Below, one piece after another: positions 15,638-25,800 of a stretch of DNA of 64,000 nt. This DNA is from Amycolatopsis sp. WAC 01376 (GTDB taxonomy: Bacteria > Actinomycetota > Actinomycetes > Mycobacteriales > Pseudonocardiaceae): contig NZ_QHKL01000003.1 in the NCBI RefSeq assembly GCF_003947415.1, forward strand, positions 682,001 to 746,000, written 5' to 3'. Made by a program: the position numbers and the translations under genes. The notes beneath the pieces were generated by a model. That model made no database searches. It worked only from the letters and a program-made list of their open reading frames with translations, and had not been told where the DNA came from. Numbering within the stretch: the first letter of the stretch is position 1; each line of letters begins with the position of its first letter.

Positions 15638-15939
15638 CTGTCTTCGTCGAGGTGCCGCTCGAGCGCGTCGATCCGGCCTTCCCAGAACCGGCGGTACGGC
15701 GCGAGCCAGGCGTCGACCTCCGCGAGCGGCTCCGGGCGGAGCCGGTAGCAGCGGCGCTGGGCGGCGACGCGGACGGTGACCAGACCCGCCTCGCGTAGGA
15801 CACGCAGGTGCTTCGATACGGCCGGTTGGCTCAATTCGAGGACCTCGACCAGCTCGTTGACCGACCGTTCGCCATCGCGCAAGAGGTCCAGGATGGTCCT
15901 CCGCCGCGGCTCGGCGAGGATCTCGAAAGTCTGCATCAT
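15631..15939 (-). CDS. ArsR-family winged-helix regulator
   Basis: A 102-residue ArsR-type repressor. MQTFEILAEPRRRTILDLL opens the protein and LSQPAVSKHLRVLREAGLV is the recognition helix. The tail RRFWEGRIDALERHL is typical of the metal-independent subgroup that is usually linked to SRPBCC/AHSA1 genes. No Cys metal site is seen. Two adjacent ATGs (15939, 15936) are possible starts. It diverges from the chitinase gene and overlaps the HxlR gene tail-to-tail by seven bases. Its target is unknown. Confidence 0.83.
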   Translation of the reverse strand: MMQTFEILAEPRRRTILDLLRDGERSVNELVEVLELSQPAVSKHLRVLREAGLVTVRVAAQRRCYRLRPEPLAEVDAWLAPYRRFWEGRIDALERHLDEDSQ

Positions 15940-16018
15940 CCGGGAAATGTGCCCCGCGCGGCATATTTCCGTCAAGGAATGTTCGAAAATGTCCATCCGA
16001 AAGTCGCGGTCTGAACCA

Positions 16019-16047
16019 TTGACGAAGTGGTCTAGTCCACTTAATTT
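16019..16047 (+). promoter_or_regulatory. Chitinase promoter with embedded DasR-type operator
   Basis: TTGACG (16019-16024) and TAATTT (16042-16047) are separated by exactly 17 bases. The spacer is filled by AGTGGTCTAGTCCACT (16026-16041), which matches the DasR-responsive element of streptomycetes (AGTGGTCTAGACCACT-like) with one difference. Binding there would block RNA polymerase directly. DasR is the GntR repressor of chitin and N-acetylglucosamine use, released by glucosamine 6-phosphate. Confidence 0.75.
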
Positions 16048-16102
16048 GTGCGTGTCCCGCCGCAGTCCTCTCGTCACCGCAGGTGACCGTGAAGGGAGAA
16101 CG

Positions 16103-17326
<1,224 letters not shown>

Positions 17327-17339
17327 GCCTCTCTCGGGC

Positions 17340-17394
17340 GCGCGTGAAGGCCCCCTTCCCTCGGCTCAGCCGAGGGAAGGGGGCCTTCACGCGC
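17340..17394. repeat. Family A palindrome A5 (perfect, 27-bp arms)
   Basis: Perfect inverted repeat with a single central base: left arm GCGCGTGAAGGCCCCCTTCC then CTCGGCT; right arm is its exact complement. The inner stem uses CTCGGCT/AGCCGAG where other copies use different sequences, so pairing is kept while sequence changes. It lies 13 bases after the chitinase stop: probable terminator. Confidence 0.85.
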
Positions 17395-17413
17395 TTCTGT
17401 CGGGGGTGGGGAT

Positions 17414-17419
17414 TAACGT
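17414..17419 (+). promoter_or_regulatory. Leaderless-type -10 (TAACGT) of the DUF2461 gene
   Basis: TAACGT, then CACCGC, then ATG. The hexamer-to-start spacing of six bases predicts transcription initiation at the A of the start codon. Confidence 0.45.
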
Positions 17420-17425
17420 CACCGC

Positions 17426-18091
17426 ATGGGTTTCGAGGGTTTCGGCGAGTACGCCATCGACTTCTACGACGGTCTCGAGGCGGACAACTCCAAGTCCTAT
17501 TGGGACGCGAACCTCGCCACCTACAAGGCCGACGTCCGCGCGCCGATGGAGGCGCTGCTCGCCGAGCTGGTGCCGGAGTTCGGCGACGGCTTCGGCGAGG
17601 GAAAGGTGTTCCGCCCGTATCGCGACGTCCGGTTCGCCAAGGACAAGACGCCGTACAAGACCCATTGCGGCGCGGTGATCGAGCAGGGCCGCGGTGGCGG
17701 CGCGTACTACGTCGAGGTCGGCCCGGCCGGGCTGCGTGTCGGTGGCGGCTGCTTCCACTTCGAGTCCGATCAGCTCGCCCGCTTCCGCAAGGCCGTCGAC
17801 ACCGAACTGCGCGGCGCCGAACTGGCCAAGATCCTCGCGAAGCTGGAGAAGGCGGGCTGGGAGGTCAAGGGGGACAGGCTCAAGTCGAAGCCGCGCGGGT
17901 TCGCCGAGGATCATCCCCGCATCGACCTGCTGAGGTACCGCTCGGTGTACGCCGTCCGCGGCTGGGAACCGGACGACGTCCTGCACGAACGGGGCGCGCT
18001 CGACCGGGTGCGAAAGGCATGGCGGCAGGTCCGCGCGTTCAACGAGTGGGCCCGTGACCGGGTCGGGCCGAGCGAGAAGCCGCGACGATAA
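17426..18091 (+). CDS. DUF2461 family protein
   Basis: A 221-residue cytoplasmic protein of the DUF2461/TIGR02453 family. Recognisable blocks are FYDGLEADNSKSYWDAN at the start, FRPYRDVRFAKDKTPYKTH in the middle and the DHPRIDLLRYRS segment towards the end. The biochemical role of the family is unknown. A leaderless-type promoter is visible: TAACGT at 17414-17419, six bases, then the ATG at 17426. The gene stands alone between the chitinase terminator and pyk. Confidence 0.85.
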   Translation: MGFEGFGEYAIDFYDGLEADNSKSYWDANLATYKADVRAPMEALLAELVPEFGDGFGEGKVFRPYRDVRFAKDKTPYKTHCGAVIEQGRGGGAYYVEVGPAGLRVGGGCFHFESDQLARFRKAVDTELRGAELAKILAKLEKAGWEVKGDRLKSKPRGFAEDHPRIDLLRYRSVYAVRGWEPDDVLHERGALDRVRKAWRQVRAFNEWARDRVGPSEKPRR

Positions 18092-18199
18092 CCGTCGAAC
18101 CCCGATCAGCGGTTGTCCATCCCAGGTGAACTGACACTTTTCTTGAACTTTCGGTATCGGTACAGACGTATCCGCGATGAGGGACTACGCTGTACGAAC

Positions 18200-19624
18200 G
18201 TGAGCCGACGCGCGAAGATCGTTTGTACCCTGGGCCCCGCGACCGCTACGCCGGAGAAGATGCGGCAACTCGTCGACGCCGGGATGGACGTCGCGAGGAT
18301 GAACTTCAGTCACGGGACGCACAGCGACCACAAGCAGGTCTACGACCTCATCCGCAACGCCGCCGCCGAATCCGGCCGCGCCGTGGGCATCCTCGCCGAC
18401 CTTCAGGGGCCGAAGATCCGTCTCGGCACCTTCGCGGGCGGTCCGGTCGAGTGGCACAACGGCGACATCGTGCGCATCACCGTCGAGGACGTCGCGGGTA
18501 CGCACGACCGCGTCTCGACCACCTACAAAGGACTCGCCGACGACGCGAAGCCCGGCGACCGTCTCCTCGTGGACGACGGCAAGGTCGGCCTCGTCGTCAA
18601 GCAGGTCGAGGGCCCGGACGTCGTCTGCGAGGTCACCGAAGGCGGCCCCGTCAGCAACAACAAGGGCGTTTCCCTGCCGGGGATGGACGTCTCCGTCCCC
18701 GCGCTGTCCGAAAAGGACATCGAAGACCTCGAGTTCGCGCTCGAACTCGGCGTGGACTTCATCGCGCTGTCGTTCGTCCGCTCGCCCGCCGACATCGACC
18801 TGGTCCACCAGGTGATGGACCGCGTCGGCAAGGGACGCCTCCCGGTGGTCGCGAAGATCGAGAAGCCCGAAGCGGTCTACAACCTCGAAGCCATCGTGCT
18901 GGCCTTCGACGCGGTGATGATCGCTCGTGGTGACCTCGGCGTGGAACTCCCGCTGGAGCAGGTCCCGCTGGTGCAGAAGCGCACCATCCAGATCGCCCGC
19001 GAGAACGCGAAGCCGGTCATCGTCGCGACGCAGATGCTCGAGTCGATGATCAACAGCTCCCGGCCGACCCGCGCCGAAGCCTCGGACGTCGCCAACGCGG
19101 TGCTCGACGGCGCGGACGCCCTCATGCTGTCGGGTGAGACCAGCGTCGGCCGCTACGCGATCGAGGTCGTCCAGACCATGGGCCGGATCATCGAGGCCGT
19201 CGAGACCGACTCGCCGGTCGTGCCGCCGCTCTCGCACGTCCCGCGCACCAAGCGTGGCGTCATCTCCTACGCGGCCCGTGACATCGGTGAGCGGCTGAAC
19301 GCCAAGGCGCTGGTCGCCTTCACCCAGTCCGGTGACACCGTCCGCCGGCTCGCGCGGCTGCACACGCGGCTGCCGCTGCTGGCGTTCACGCCGGAGGAAA
19401 GCGTCCGCAGTCAGCTCGCGATGACCTGGGGCACCACGACGCGGATCGTGCCGAAGGTGGGTTCCACCGACCAGATGATCCAGCAGGTCGACCACGCGAT
19501 GCTCGAAATGGGCAAGTACGCCAAGGGCGACCTGGTGGTCATCGTGGCCGGTTCCCCGCCCGGGACCGTCGGCTCGACCAACCTCATCCGGGTGCACCGC
19601 CTCGGCGAGGACGACCACGCCTGA
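18200..19624 (+). CDS. pyk: Pyruvate kinase
   Basis: A 474-residue pyruvate kinase, last step of glycolysis (phosphoenolpyruvate plus ADP to pyruvate plus ATP). Motifs: RRAKIVCTLGPATATPEK, MNFSHGTHSDH, LQGPKIRLG, the B domain around residues 70-165, the active-site lysine region VVAKIEKPEAV, MIARGDLGVELP and ATQMLESMINSSRPTRAE. GTG at 18200 gives the expected length and has TACGCT (18186-18191) eight bases upstream, so the transcript may be leaderless. Together with the ROK kinase and PFK it gives three glycolytic genes in 17 kb. A family A palindrome follows. Confidence 0.95.
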   Translation: MSRRAKIVCTLGPATATPEKMRQLVDAGMDVARMNFSHGTHSDHKQVYDLIRNAAAESGRAVGILADLQGPKIRLGTFAGGPVEWHNGDIVRITVEDVAGTHDRVSTTYKGLADDAKPGDRLLVDDGKVGLVVKQVEGPDVVCEVTEGGPVSNNKGVSLPGMDVSVPALSEKDIEDLEFALELGVDFIALSFVRSPADIDLVHQVMDRVGKGRLPVVAKIEKPEAVYNLEAIVLAFDAVMIARGDLGVELPLEQVPLVQKRTIQIARENAKPVIVATQMLESMINSSRPTRAEASDVANAVLDGADALMLSGETSVGRYAIEVVQTMGRIIEAVETDSPVVPPLSHVPRTKRGVISYAARDIGERLNAKALVAFTQSGDTVRRLARLHTRLPLLAFTPEESVRSQLAMTWGTTTRIVPKVGSTDQMIQQVDHAMLEMGKYAKGDLVVIVAGSPPGTVGSTNLIRVHRLGEDDHA

Positions 19625-19653
19625 CCCTGGTCACGCCAGGCCGCGACTATGCC

Positions 19654-19700
19654 GTGAAGGCCTCCTTCCCTACCTTCAAAGTAGGGAAGGAGGCCTTCAC
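19654..19700. repeat. Family A palindrome A6
   Basis: GTGAAGGCCTCCTTCCCTAC (19654-19673) and its exact complement (19681-19700) form a 20-bp perfect stem with a seven-base loop, 29 bases after the pyk stop. Probable terminator of pyk. Confidence 0.85.
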
Positions 19701-19739
19701 TACGTCGGGGCTGGGGTGGTCGAGTGGGCTCGCGTGACT

Positions 19740-19778
19740 GGATGGACGACACGCGTGTCTGAATGGACGACACGCGTG
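19740..19778 (+). repeat. Tandem direct repeat (2 x 18 bp)
   Basis: GGATGGACGACACGCGTG (19740-19757) and GAATGGACGACACGCGTG (19761-19778) are repeated with a 21-base period, and each contains the palindrome ACGCGT. They lie between pyk and tesB. The rest of the gap 19701-19954 contains one half-arm CGAAGGTGGCCTTCG (about 19883-19897) and the tesB promoter. Role unknown; could be a tandem regulator site. Confidence 0.6.
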
Positions 19779-19941
19779 ATCAGGCGGACGCCTCGCGGGG
19801 GAGTTCGGCCGCACGACCACCTGTACGCGCCCTCACCAGAGACACCGACCACCGCGAGCCGTGAGTTGTCCTCACCTGTCCCGAAGGTGGCCTTCGCGAC
19901 AAACGTCCCGCCTCACCCGGGACCGGGGCACCCTTACGGCC

Positions 19942-19947
19942 TAAAGT
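19942..19947 (+). promoter_or_regulatory. Leaderless-type -10 (TAAAGT) of tesB
   Basis: TAAAGT is followed by TCAGGAC (seven bases) and the ATG at 19955, matching the TANNNT-N6/7-RTG pattern of leaderless actinobacterial genes. Confidence 0.45.
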
Positions 19948-19954
19948 TCAGGAC

Positions 19955-20854
19955 ATGACTGAGATGGCCAGGGAAGCCGCGGCCGGTTTCGACAACGCCG
20001 GCGGAGTGGGCGGCCAGCCCGTGCTCGACCGGCTGGTCGCGTTGCTGGACTTGGAGAAGATCGAGGAGAACATCTTCCGCGGGGTCTCGCCCGCCCACTC
20101 GCCGGTGCGGGTGTTCGGCGGGCAGGTCGCCGGGCAGGCGCTGGTCGCCGCGGGCCGCACGGTCCCCGAGGAGCGGAAGGTCCACTCGCTGCACGCGTAT
20201 TTCATCCGCGGCGGCGACCCGAGTGTCCCGATCGTCTACGAGGTCGACCGGATCCGCGACGGCCGTTCGTTCACCACCCGCCGCGTCGTGGGCATCCAGC
20301 ACGGCAAGGCGATCTTCTCCCTGTCCGCCTCGTTCCAGAAGGACGAGGGCGGCATCGAGCACTCCGAGGGCATGCCGGACGTCCCGGACCCCGAGTCGCT
20401 CCCGACGTTGCAGGAGCGCGCCGAGGGCTACTTCATGGGCAATCTCGACCGGCCGCGCCCGATCGACCTGCGATACGTCAACGACCCGCCGTGGGTGACC
20501 AGGAAATCGGGCGAGCGGCCCGCCAGGAACCAGGTCTGGATGCGGGCCGACGGCAAGCTCCCGGATCAGCAGTTGCTGCACGTCTGCGTCCTGACTTACG
20601 CCTCCGACATGACGCTCCTGGATTCGGTCCTCGCGCGCCACGGCGTCTACTGGGACCTCGACAAGGTGATCGGCGCGAGCCTCGACCACGCGCTCTGGTT
20701 CCATCGCCCGTTCCGGGCCGACGAGTGGTTCCTCTACGACAGCGCGTCGCCGACGGCGTCGGGTGCCCGCGGCTTGGCGACCGGCCGGTTCTTCGCCGCG
20801 GACGGAACGCATATCGCGACCGTCGTGCAGGAAGGTCTTCTCCGGGTGGTGTGA
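19955..20854 (+). CDS. tesB: Acyl-CoA thioesterase II
   Basis: A 299-residue double-hotdog thioesterase that hydrolyses medium- and long-chain acyl-CoA. Family blocks: NIFRGVSPAHSPVRVFGGQV, GQALVAAGRTV, LHAYFIRGGDPSVPIVYEVD, then in the second half LTYASDMTLLDS (active-site Asp), SLDHALWFHRPFRADEW and ATVVQEGLLR. Length matches E. coli TesB (about 286). The ATG is placed by leaderless spacing to TAAAGT. It could supply free fatty acids or release stalled acyl-CoA during beta-oxidation. Confidence 0.93.
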   Translation: MTEMAREAAAGFDNAGGVGGQPVLDRLVALLDLEKIEENIFRGVSPAHSPVRVFGGQVAGQALVAAGRTVPEERKVHSLHAYFIRGGDPSVPIVYEVDRIRDGRSFTTRRVVGIQHGKAIFSLSASFQKDEGGIEHSEGMPDVPDPESLPTLQERAEGYFMGNLDRPRPIDLRYVNDPPWVTRKSGERPARNQVWMRADGKLPDQQLLHVCVLTYASDMTLLDSVLARHGVYWDLDKVIGASLDHALWFHRPFRADEWFLYDSASPTASGARGLATGRFFAADGTHIATVVQEGLLRVV

Positions 20855-21313
20855 ACGGTGACGTTCCGCATCGGAGAGGCGTCTTGTCCACCCTTTAGAG
20901 GGAATGGCGAAACGCATTAACATCTGGAGCCAGAGCATTACGGAATGGTGGAGATAAAGGGAGGGCCGGAACCGATCGGGGGACGGCTCCGGCCCTGCTC
21001 CGGGGGTGAATCCGGCCTTGACGGGTATCCTTCCGGAAACCCATCGGTGCAGCTCGCGGCCCCGCGCCAGTGCCGCGAACGGGTCCGCTGCCGCCGGTGA
21101 AGGCGGGCGTACCGCGTTGCACAATGCTCAACCTACAACGGCAATCTGCAAATTGCAGGATGAAAATCCGGCCGGGCCGGAAAATGCTGGTGTGACCATC
21201 TCACCGAATGTGTCTCGGGCTGGTTAGATGTGCTTCGTGCGGCGTTACTGAACACTGTTCTCCTCGCCGTGTCGCGATCGATGGTGCTCGGACAGCCCTG
21301 TGGAGGTGCCGTG
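20855..21313. other. 459-bp gap between tesB and the XRE gene
   Basis: No convincing gene. It holds a stem GGGCCGGA/TCCGGCCC (20963-20995), probably the tesB terminator, and the 13-bp palindrome CTGCAAATTGCAG (21146-21158) about 155 bases before the XRE start, a possible operator. The latter is AT-rich for this genome. Short ORFs here have no plausible protein features. Confidence 0.6.
20963..20995 (+). terminator. Candidate terminator after tesB
   Basis: GGGCCGGA (20963-20970) pairs with TCCGGCCC (20988-20995) with a 17-base loop, about 110 bases after the tesB stop. Stem only eight base pairs, but very GC-rich. Confidence 0.45.
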
Positions 21314-22201
21314 ATGACGAGGGGTCAGGGGCCCACCGTGCGCCGCCGACGGCTGGCGAGCGAGCTGAGGCGGTTGCGCGAGGCGGCGGATCTCACCATC
21401 GACGAGGTGAGCGAGAAGCTCGAATGCTCGGCGTCGAAGGTCAGCCGGATCGAGACCGGGCACGTCGGCGTCACCCCGCGCGACGCGCGCGACATGCTCG
21501 AGCTGTACGGCATCGCGGGCGACGAGCAGGAAGCGCTCGTCCAGCTGGCCAGGGAAGCCCGCAAACGCGGCTGGTGGCATGCGTATAACGAGGTGTTCAC
21601 CGGCACCTTCGTCGGCCTGGAGGCGGACGCGAGTTCACTGCGGGCGTTCCAGGCGCTGCTGGTGCCGGGACTGTTGCAGACCGAGCGCTACGCCAAGGCC
21701 GTGATCAGGGCGATGCGGCCCGACGCCGAAGACGCCGAGATCAGGCGCAGGGTCGCGGCGAGGATGGCGCGGCAGGAGCTGCTGACCGATCCTTCGCCGC
21801 CGGAGTACTGGGCCGTCATGGACGAAGCGGTCCTGCATCGCACGGTCGACGGCCCCGAGGTGATGGCGGAACAGCTGTACCGGATGGTCACGATGGCGGC
21901 GCAGCCGAACGTGACCGTCCAGATCGTGCCGTTCGGCGCGGGGGCCCATCCCGGGATGGAGGGTCCGTTCCTCATCATGGGCTTCCCCGAACTGGCCGAC
22001 ACCGACGTGGTCTACGTCGACAGCACCTCCACTGGGCTCTACCTGGAGGAACCCCCGGACGTCCGGCGATACGCGTTGATGTTCGACCATCTGCGTGCCG
22101 CCGCGTTGAAGCCGGACGACTCGGTCGAGGTGATCGCCGAGGCCGCCGGAAGGTTCGCCGAACGGGCGGCCCTCTCGGAGAAGTCCCTGGAAACAAAGTA
22201 A
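21314..22201 (+). CDS. XRE-type helix-turn-helix regulator with DUF5753
   Basis: A 295-residue DNA-binding protein. Residues about 10-75 form the Cro/C1-type HTH (RLREAADLTIDEVSEKLECS, then SKVSRIETGHV); the C-terminal 200 residues match the DUF5753 domain (WHAYNEVFTGTFVGLE, LVPGLLQTERYAKAV, VQIVPFGAGAHPGMEGPF). Such proteins are paired with DUF397 partners throughout filamentous actinobacteria and are linked to development and antibiotic control (WhiJ/BldB-like systems). The ATG at 21314 is seven bases after GGAGG. The partner gene begins 13 bases after the stop. Confidence 0.88.
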   Translation: MTRGQGPTVRRRRLASELRRLREAADLTIDEVSEKLECSASKVSRIETGHVGVTPRDARDMLELYGIAGDEQEALVQLAREARKRGWWHAYNEVFTGTFVGLEADASSLRAFQALLVPGLLQTERYAKAVIRAMRPDAEDAEIRRRVAARMARQELLTDPSPPEYWAVMDEAVLHRTVDGPEVMAEQLYRMVTMAAQPNVTVQIVPFGAGAHPGMEGPFLIMGFPELADTDVVYVDSTSTGLYLEEPPDVRRYALMFDHLRAAALKPDDSVEVIAEAAGRFAERAALSEKSLETK

Positions 22202-22213
22202 GGAGTGGGGAGC

Positions 22214-22432
22214 ATGACGCCCAACGATGATCTTTCCCAGGCCCGGTGGTTCAAGAGCAGCCACAGTGGCGGCGGCAACGACTGCGTCGAGGTCGCCTTC
22301 ACCGGTTCCGGTGCCGCCCTGAGGGACTCCAAGGACCCCGAGGGAGGTGCCTTCCGCCTCTCGCCGCAGGCTTGGCGGGGGCTGCTCGGCGCCGTGCGGC
22401 CGAGTGGCCCGGGTCACGCCCAGAACCACTGA
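22214..22432 (+). CDS. DUF397 protein, partner of the XRE regulator
   Basis: A 72-residue DUF397 protein with the standard signature ARWFKSSHSGGGNDCVEVAF, then ALRDSKDPEGGAFRLSPQAW. Members act as small antagonists or co-factors of the neighbouring XRE/DUF5753 regulator, sometimes in a toxin-antitoxin-like manner. ATG 22214 is eight bases after AGGAG. The two genes form an operon closed by a 15-bp stem terminator. Confidence 0.9.
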   Translation: MTPNDDLSQARWFKSSHSGGGNDCVEVAFTGSGAALRDSKDPEGGAFRLSPQAWRGLLGAVRPSGPGHAQNH

Positions 22433-22435
22433 AAC

Positions 22436-22485
22436 TCGACCCCTTACGCCGCCCGAGCAGGGGATAGGCCGGCGTAAGGGGTCGA
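22436..22485 (+). terminator. Terminator of the XRE-DUF397 operon
   Basis: TCGACCCCTTACGCC (22436-22450) and GGCGTAAGGGGTCGA (22471-22485) form a perfect 15-bp stem with a 20-base loop, four bases after the DUF397 stop. Confidence 0.8.
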
Positions 22486-22587
22486 ATCACGTCCGGGTGT
22501 AGGTGATCACCCGATGCCGCAGGGCACCCCTCAGGACGAATCTCATCACTACCAACCAAGGCAGTGAGTTCCTAAGGGGAAACAGTG

Positions 22588-22800
22588 ATGAACACGAACG
22601 ACGCTCTACTCACCGGAGTACTGGCCGAGGTCGAGTACCGCCGCGAAGAGCTCCAGCGAGCGGGCCGCAGCGTGTGGGTCGACCGGGCCCGCCGGGCGGG
22701 CAAGCGCATCCGCGCGCACCGCGCCGAAGTACGGGTGCCCGCCCAGCAGCGGCGCGAGGCGCGACAGGCGCCCGCCCGCAGCGGCGAGATCACCCGGTAG
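22588..22800 (+). CDS. Small basic hypothetical protein
   Basis: A 70-residue protein without a recognised domain. It is mostly helical and very Arg-rich in its second half (VDRARRAGKRIRAHRAEVR). The ATG at 22588 follows an AAGGGGA site; a GTG three bases earlier is an alternative. The basic tail could bind nucleic acid, but this is speculation. It lies alone between the DUF397 terminator and the large LuxR regulator. A real gene is likely from its ribosome site and codon use, not certain. Confidence 0.55.
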   Translation: MNTNDALLTGVLAEVEYRREELQRAGRSVWVDRARRAGKRIRAHRAEVRVPAQQRREARQAPARSGEITR

Positions 22801-22863
22801 AGGTCGAGTGCGATGAAGCTCTCGGCTAAAACACAGGCGAAGTTGTCGGCCCGGTAGGCAAGA

Positions 22864-25800
22864 ATGCACCTCGTGCCCCGTCTTGGCTCCGGAATCCCGA
22901 TCGTCGCCCGCACTCAGGAGATGCGGCAGCTCCGCGCCGCCTTCGCCCGTGCAGAACGGGCCGAGGCCGGCGCGGTGCTGCTCTCCGGTGACGCCGGCGT
23001 CGGCAAGACCCGACTGCTGACCGCGCTCGGCGAGTTCGCCGCGGGCGCGGTCGCCCTGGTGCTCACCGGGCGCTGTATCGACGTCCATGAGGGCGGTCTT
23101 CCTTATCTTCCGTTCGCCGAGGCGCTCGCGCCGTTGGCGACGACGTCCGATCCCGCGGTCACCGCCGCGGTCCGGGCCCGGCCGGCGCTGGGCAGGCTGC
23201 TCCCGCAGATGCAGCAGGCGGAGGACTACCCCGCCATCGAAGACGGTCAGCTCACCGCGAGCGAACGGGTGTCGACGCAACGGCTCCGGCCCGAACAGGA
23301 CCTCGGCCAGCTCCAGCTGTTCGACGCGGTACTGGGGGTGCTGACCGTCATCGCGCAACGCCGGCCCGTGGTGATCCTGCTGGAGGATCTGCACTGGGCC
23401 GACGGCTCCACCCGGAACCTGCTGTCCTTCCTGCTGACGAGGCTGCGCACCCAGCGGCTGCTGGTGGTGGCGAGCTACCGCGAGGAGGACGTCCACCGGC
23501 GGCATCCGCTCCGGGCCGTGCTGTCCGAGGTGGTGCGCCTCGGCGCGGTCGAACGCGTCGAGGTCAAACCGTTCGGCGCCGAGGACGCGCGCGCCTTCGT
23601 CGAGGCGCTGGCCGACGAGCCGATCGCGCAGGACATGATCGCCGACATCGTCGCCCGCTCCGAGGGCAATCCGTTCTTCGTCGAGGAGTTGCTCGCGTCG
23701 GCGAAGGACTGCCGTGAACTCCCCGCCGGGCTTGCCGAAGTGCTGCTCGCCCGGGTGGAACAGCTTTCCCAGATCACCCGCCGCGTGCTGCGTGTGGTCT
23801 CGGTCGCCAAGGACGCGGTGGCGCACGCCGCGCTCGCCGAGATCTCCGGTCTGGACGAACTCGAACTCGACGAGGCACTGCGCGAAGCGGTGCAACATCA
23901 CGTACTGGTGATCGAGAACGGTTTCTACACCTTCCGCCACGCTCTGTTGCAGGAAGCGGTCTACGGCGACCTGTTGCCGGGGGAGCGGGTGCGCATGCAC
24001 GCGGCCTACGCGTCGCGCATCCGCAACCGGACGCAGGGGCGCGGCCAGGACGCGCGGCTCGCGCACCACAGCCTGGAGAGCAAGGACTTCGTCACCGCGC
24101 TGGCCGCGTTGCTGCGCGCGATGGACGAGGCGGAGAAGCTGGGCGCGCCCGGTTCAGCGCTGCGGCACGTCGAGCAGGCACTGTCCATTTGGGACGCCGT
24201 GCCCGCGGCGGACCGGCCGCCGGAGGTCGACGAACTCCGGTTGCTGCACGAAGCGTCGTATTTCGCGAGCACGTCGGGGGAGCCGGAGCGGGCGGCCGCC
24301 TATTCGCGGTCCGCGACCGAGGCCCTCGGCCCGGACACCGGCAACGAGCGGTCCGCCAAGGTCTGGCGACGGCACGCGGAGGCGCTGCTTGCGGTCGACG
24401 GCACGCTGGACGAGGTCATCGAGGCGATCGACAAGGCATGGGAGCTGGTCGAGCACACCGAGGCGAGTTCCGCGCGGGCCTGGGTGCTCGCCACCAGGGC
24501 CGGGATCCTGCGGCTGATCGACAGGCACGAAGAAGCGCTGCAATGCGCGCTGGCCGCGGTCGCCGACGCCAGGGCCGTCGGCGCGGACGGGGCGGAGGCG
24601 GCGGCGCTGGTCTCGCTCGGGACGCTGGCCGATTCGGCTGGCGACGTCGAAGAGGCGCGGGAGCGGCTGCGGGAGGCCGAGCGGAAGGCCAAGGAGTCCG
24701 GCGCGCTCAACGGCGAACTGCGGGCGCTGCACTTCCTCGGGCTGAGCTACGACGACAGGGCCGAGATCCGCTCCGCGCTGAAGTACTACGCCAAGGGCAT
24801 CCAGCGGGCCAAGGAGACCGGGCTGACCTGGAGCTCGTTCGGGATCGAGCTGCGGACCAAGCACCTCACGCTGCGGTACGTCAGCGGAGACTGGCCGGAA
24901 AACGATGACGCCGGTCGCGCGGGCCGAGGCGTTTCGAGTGTCGTCGCCGGGCGGTTCCTGGCGATCTGGGCGCAGTTCGTCGTCGGCCAAGGCCGGTTCG
25001 CGGACGCGGACAAGATCCTCCCCAGTTTGCGTCAGCACTGGAGTGCGGACTACTCGATCGCGCTCGCGGCGGGTGACGCCGCCATCCAGCTCGCGTCGTG
25101 GCGGGGGGACCACGCGGGCGCGGTGCGGCAGGCGCACGAGCTGATCGACTGGCTCGAAGAGACCGAACCCGCGGTGCTCGGCGGGATCCGGATCAGCGTG
25201 CACGGCGTCGCGGCCGCCGTCGCACAGGCTGCCGAAGCCAAGGTGCGCGGCGATGTCGCGACGGTCGAGGCGGCGGTGAAAGCGGGTGAGGAGATGCTCG
25301 CCCACGGCCGCCACTGCGCCGAACACGGCATCCCGCGTTCGGTGTCGCTCGGCCCGGAGGCGCTGGCGTGGCTCGCCCGGCTGGAGGCGCTCGGCAGCTG
25401 CCTGCGCGGCGCGGGAGACCCGGAGCTGTGGGCGAAGGCGGTCGAGGCGTTCGGGTACGGCGCGGTGTACGAGCAGGCGATATGCCGCCTGCAGCACGCG
25501 AAGTCCTTGCTGGCGTCCGACGGTGACACCGCGCTCGCGACGTCGGAGCTGCTGGCCGTGCACGCGGTGGCCGACCGGCTGGGCGCGTGCCCGCTGCGCG
25601 AAGCCGTCCGCGAGCTCAGCCACCGGGCGCGTGTCGAGCTTCCCGGCGAGGCCGCGGCCCCGCGACGTGACGTCGTCGACCCGCTCACCGATCGCGAACG
25701 CGACGTGCTGGAACGCGTCGCGCTCGGCCGGACCAACCGGCAGGTCGGCGAAGAGCTGTACATCAGCGAGAAGACGGTGAGCGTCCACCTTTCGCGCGTG

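Noticed and set aside
18185-19618. Long minus-strand open frame opposite pyk
   Set aside because: Same reason: shadow of the pyruvate kinase gene without protein-like features.
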